DNA from: Blastococcus sp. HT6-30
GTDB lineage: Bacteria > Actinomycetota > Actinomycetes > Mycobacteriales > Geodermatophilaceae
Length of the DNA: 64,000 bases
Direction of reading: 5' to 3'
Assembly (NCBI RefSeq): GCF_039729015.1
Contig: NZ_CP155792.1
Coordinates: forward strand, 3,058,001-3,122,000
Part shown: piece after piece, positions 61,612 through 64,000 of the stretch
Position numbering within the stretch: the first letter of the stretch is position 1
How the letters are laid out: every line of letters begins with the position of its first letter
Notes under the pieces: model-generated
The model's input: the letters and a program-made list of their open reading frames with translations, nothing else
The model's database searches: none
What the model was told of the DNA's origin: nothing
Position numbers and translations under genes: made by a program

Positions 61612-62811
61612 GTGCGCACGGTCGAGGAACACCAGGCGGTGGTGGACGCCCTGCTGCAGGCCTCCCCCGAGGAGACGGTGCCGCTCGCGGCGGCCCACGG
61701 CCGGGTGCTGTCCCGCGACGTCGTCGCCGCGGTGCCGCTGCCGGGGTTCGACAACTCCGCGATGGACGGCTACGCCGTGCGCTGGGCCGAGGTCGGCGGC
61801 GCGGGCCTCCCCGTCCGGCTGCCGGTGGCCGAGGACATCCCGGCCGGGCGCACCGACGTCGTCCCGCTGGCGCCGGGCACGGCACACCGCATCATGACCG
61901 GCGCCCCGCTGCCCCCCGGAGCCGACGTCGTCGTCCCGGTCGAGCTGACCGACGGCGGCACCGACGTCGTCGAGCTGCGGGACTGCCCCCCGGTCGGCAG
62001 CCACCTGCGCCGCGCCGGCGAGGACATCGCGGCCGGCACCGTCGCCCTCTCCCCCGGCGCACCGCTCGGCGCCGCGCAGCTCGGGCTGGCCGCCGCCGTG
62101 GGCATCACCGAGCTGCGGGTCCGGCGGCGCCCCCGGGTGCTGGTGCTCTCGACCGGCAGCGAGCTGGTCGCCCCCGGCGAGGAGCTCGCCCCGGGCCAGA
62201 TCTACGAGTCGAACTCGATGCTGCTGGTGGCGGCGGTCGAGGAGGCGGGCGGCACCGCCCGGCGGCTGCACTTCGTCCCCGACGACGTCGACCAGTTCCT
62301 CGGCACGGTCCGGGCGGAGCTCGCGACCGCGGACCTGCTGGTCACCAGCGGCGGCGTGAGCGCCGGCGCCTACGAGGTCGTGAAGGACGCCTTCGGGACC
62401 CTGGGCACCGTCGACTTCGTCAAGGTCGCGATGCAGCCCGGCGGGCCGCAGGGCGCCGGCACGGTCGACGGCGTGCCGGTGGTCACCCTCCCCGGCAACC
62501 CGGTGAGCGCGTTCGTCTCCTTCGAGGTCTTCGTCCGCCCGGCGCTGCGCCGGGCGCTCGGGCACACCGCGCCGGACCGGCTGCGCGTCCCGGCCCGGCT
62601 CGCCGGCCCCTTGCGCTCGCCCGCCGGCCGGCGCCAGTTCCTGCGCGGCCGCTACGACGGCGGCGTCGTCTCCCAGGTCGGCGGCCCCGGGTCGCACCTG
62701 GTCGCGCACCTGGCCCGCGCCAACTGCCTGGTGGTCGTCCCCGAGGACGTCACCGAACTGCCCGCCGGCGCCGAGGTCGACGTCGTGCTGATCGAGGGAG
62801 CGCTCCAATGA
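61612..62811 (+). CDS. moeA: Molybdopterin molybdotransferase MoeA (gephyrin-like)
   Basis: 399 residues from GTG 61612; the frame is open 11 codons further up. DNSAMDGYAVRWAEVG is the MoeA signature, GAPLPPGADVVVPVELTDGG follows, and VLVLSTGSELVAPGEELAPG plus TSGGVSAGAYEVVKDAF form the MoCF domain. It inserts molybdenum into adenylylated molybdopterin. First gene of moeA-moaC-mogA, each joined by ATGA or GTGA. Confidence 0.95.
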   Translation: MRTVEEHQAVVDALLQASPEETVPLAAAHGRVLSRDVVAAVPLPGFDNSAMDGYAVRWAEVGGAGLPVRLPVAEDIPAGRTDVVPLAPGTAHRIMTGAPLPPGADVVVPVELTDGGTDVVELRDCPPVGSHLRRAGEDIAAGTVALSPGAPLGAAQLGLAAAVGITELRVRRRPRVLVLSTGSELVAPGEELAPGQIYESNSMLLVAAVEEAGGTARRLHFVPDDVDQFLGTVRAELATADLLVTSGGVSAGAYEVVKDAFGTLGTVDFVKVAMQPGGPQGAGTVDGVPVVTLPGNPVSAFVSFEVFVRPALRRALGHTAPDRLRVPARLAGPLRSPAGRRQFLRGRYDGGVVSQVGGPGSHLVAHLARANCLVVVPEDVTELPAGAEVDVVLIEGALQ

Positions 62812-63281
62812 CCGAGACACGTCTCACCCACGTCGACGAGCACGGGGCCGCGCGCATGGTCGACGTCAGCGCGAAGGGGGTCACCGCCCGGGAGGCGACC
62901 GCCGCCGGCCGGGTGCTGGTCAGCCGGGAGGTCGTCGACCTGCTCCGCGGGACCGGCGTGCCCAAGGGCGACGCGGTCGCCGTGGCCCGGATCGCCGGCA
63001 TCGCCGGGGCCAAGCGGACGCCCGACCTCGTCCCGCTGTGCCACCCCATCGCGCTGCACGGCGTCACCGTCGAGCTCGAGGTGACCGATGACGCCGTCGA
63101 GATCACCGCGACCGCCCGCACGGCGGACCGCACCGGTGTGGAGATGGAGGCGCTGACCTCGGTCGCCGTCGCCGGGCTGACGATGATCGACATGGTGAAG
63201 GCGGTCGATCCGCGGGCGTCGATCACCGACGTGCGGCTGCTGCGCAAGAGCGGCGGCAGGAGCGGGGAGTGGACCCGGTGA
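62808..63281 (+). CDS. moaC: Cyclic pyranopterin monophosphate synthase MoaC
   Basis: 157 residues. LTHVDEHGAARMVDVSAKGV starts it, and LVPLCHPIALHGVTVELEVT and TGVEMEALTSVAVAGLTMID are the two conserved blocks with the active-site Lys near the end (MVKAVDP). It works with MoaA in the first step of molybdenum cofactor synthesis. Overlaps moeA and mogA by four bases each. Confidence 0.97.
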   Translation: MTETRLTHVDEHGAARMVDVSAKGVTAREATAAGRVLVSREVVDLLRGTGVPKGDAVAVARIAGIAGAKRTPDLVPLCHPIALHGVTVELEVTDDAVEITATARTADRTGVEMEALTSVAVAGLTMIDMVKAVDPRASITDVRLLRKSGGRSGEWTR

Positions 63282-63775
63282 GCGAGCTGCCGATGGCCGC
63301 CCGGGCGTGGGTGCTGACGGCCTCGAACCGGGCCTACGCGGGCGTGTACGAGGACCGCAGCGGTCAGGCGCTCGCCGCCGGGCTGCGCGGGCTCGGCTTC
63401 GCCGTCGAGGGGCCGCACGTGCGCCCCGACGACGTCGACGAACTCGAGGCGGTCATCCGGGCGGCGGTGGACCTCGGGGTCGACGTGGTCGTCACCACCG
63501 GCGGGACCGGCCTCTCCCCCACCGACGTCACCCCGGAGGCCACCCGCCGGGTGCTCGAGCGGGAGGCGCCCGGCCTCGCCGAGGCCGTCCGGCGGTACGG
63601 CAGCGACAACGGCGTGCCGACGGCGGTGCTCTCCCGCGGGGTGGCCGGCACCGCGGCCCGCACGCTGATAGTCAACCTGCCCGGCTCCACGGGCGGGGTG
63701 AAGGACGGCCTCGCCGTCCTCGGGCCGCTGCTCCCGCACGTCGTGAGCCAGCTCCGTGGCGGCGACCATGCTTGA
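63278..63775 (+). CDS. MogA/MoaB-family molybdopterin adenylyltransferase
   Basis: 165 residues from GTG 63278, overlapping moaC (GTGA); ATG 63293 is an alternative. VLTASNRAYAGVYEDRSGQA opens the MoCF fold; VVVTTGGTGLSPTDVTPEAT is the nucleotide-binding loop, and LIVNLPGSTGGVKDGLAVL closes it. It adenylylates molybdopterin before metal insertion by MoeA. Confidence 0.93.
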   Translation: MSELPMAARAWVLTASNRAYAGVYEDRSGQALAAGLRGLGFAVEGPHVRPDDVDELEAVIRAAVDLGVDVVVTTGGTGLSPTDVTPEATRRVLEREAPGLAEAVRRYGSDNGVPTAVLSRGVAGTAARTLIVNLPGSTGGVKDGLAVLGPLLPHVVSQLRGGDHA

Positions 63776-63776
63776 T

Positions 63777-63829
63777 GTCGTCCTCCGGACGACACCGCGG
63801 CCAACGGCCGTCCCCCGGCTGCGTTGAGC
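63777..63829 (+). repeat. Two-hairpin element, copy after the mogA-type gene
   Basis: 53 bases. Hairpin 1 has arms GTCGTCC (63777-63783) and GGACGAC (63787-63793) with loop TCC. Hairpin 2 is CGGCCAACGGCCG (about 63798-63810). It ends in TGAGC. Three base pairs of hairpin 1 differ from the copy at 43543 but still pair. Confidence 0.75.
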
Positions 63830-63924
63830 GAGTCCGCGTCACCGTCGGAGGAGCCTCCGGCCCCGTCCGCCGGCACCGCCATCGCAGGCGGCTCACGGTG
63901 GCGAGGTGGCGTGGTCCGGTCGGT

Positions 63925-64000
63925 TCAGTCCAGCACGATCCGGTCCTGGTGGGTGTAGACGTTGCAGCCGTCACCCCGGAGGAAGCCGACCAGCGTGATG
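63925..64000 (-). CDS. fdhD: C-terminal end of FdhD (formate dehydrogenase accessory protein), runs off the right edge
   Basis: The last 24 codons read ITLVGFLRGDGCNVYTHQDR and IVLD, then TGA. LVGFLRG followed by NVYT is the pattern that ends FdhD proteins, sulphurtransferases that activate the molybdenum cofactor of formate dehydrogenase. The neighbouring molybdenum cofactor genes support the call. Only the C-terminus is in the window. Confidence 0.74.
   Translation of the reverse strand, partial: ITLVGFLRGDGCNVYTHQDRIVLD

Overview
The window is very GC-rich chromosomal DNA with dense, short-spaced genes, many GTG starts and ATGA/GTGA/TGATG gene overlaps. Gene content and order are those of Actinomycetota: DUF3017, DUF5319, PerM, WhiB, a His-tailed GroEL1, GuaB3, and blocks in the same order as in Mycobacterium and Streptomyces (uvrD1/M23 peptidase/sucCD/Rv0954/perM/purNH; guaB3/guaB/DUF5319/bldM/whiD; groEL1/groES/tsaD/rimI/tsaB/tsaE/alr; glmS/glmM/rpsI/rplM). 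The protein style suggests Geodermatophilaceae (Blastococcus, Geodermatophilus, Modestobacter), which is an inference. I see no prophage, insertion sequence, tRNA, rRNA or CRISPR array.

Layout. 1-5.5 kb: nucleoside uptake operon (BMP lipoprotein, ABC ATPase, two permeases, start of cytidine deaminase). 5.7-10.7 kb: a decayed D-Ala-D-Ala carboxypeptidase, a YihY membrane protein, a 2H phosphoesterase, trpS and an aromatic/histidinol-phosphate aminotransferase. 10.7-15.2 kb: galE, a CNNM/CBS membrane protein, a secreted CAP protein and a DUF559 protein. 15.4-27.2 kb: central metabolism (icd, mdh, folD, purH, purN, sucD, sucC) with membrane proteins between. 27.3-31 kb: a B12-binding protein, a membrane protein, a lipase-like hydrolase and an M23 peptidase. 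31-36.5 kb: pcrA, a chorismate mutase behind a probable Phe/Tyr attenuator, a PIG-L deacetylase and an AtoE-type transporter. 36.6-38.7 kb: a wrecked envelope-stress two-component locus. 38.8-43 kb: guaA, guaB3, guaB. 43-47.5 kb: DUF5319, a BldM-like regulator, WhiB, and groEL1/groES behind a CIRCE operator. 47.6-56.6 kb: a methyltransferase, the t6A genes (tsaD, rimI, tsaB, tsaE), a uracil-DNA glycosylase, a hydrolase, alr, nnr and acpS. 56.7-61 kb: glmS, glmM, rpsI, rplM. 61-64 kb: a carbonic anhydrase, the molybdenum cofactor genes moeA, moaC and mogA, and the 3' end of fdhD.

The genes are mostly core functions: nucleotide supply (purN, purH, guaA, guaB, cdd), TCA cycle, cell-wall precursors and remodelling (glmS, glmM, alr, M23, CAP), translation and tRNA modification, and developmental or stress regulation.

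The most unusual content lies between the genes. Ten short elements share a core reading CTCGCANGCTCG (with some variants) flanked by inverted-repeat arms that differ in sequence from copy to copy but usually still pair. They sit just after stop codons, and in two places they appear to supply protein-coding sequence. Two further two-copy hairpin families are present, one of them with clear compensatory base-pair changes. Other points of interest are the Phe/Tyr leader peptide, the two decayed loci and an atypical receiver in the BldM-like protein.
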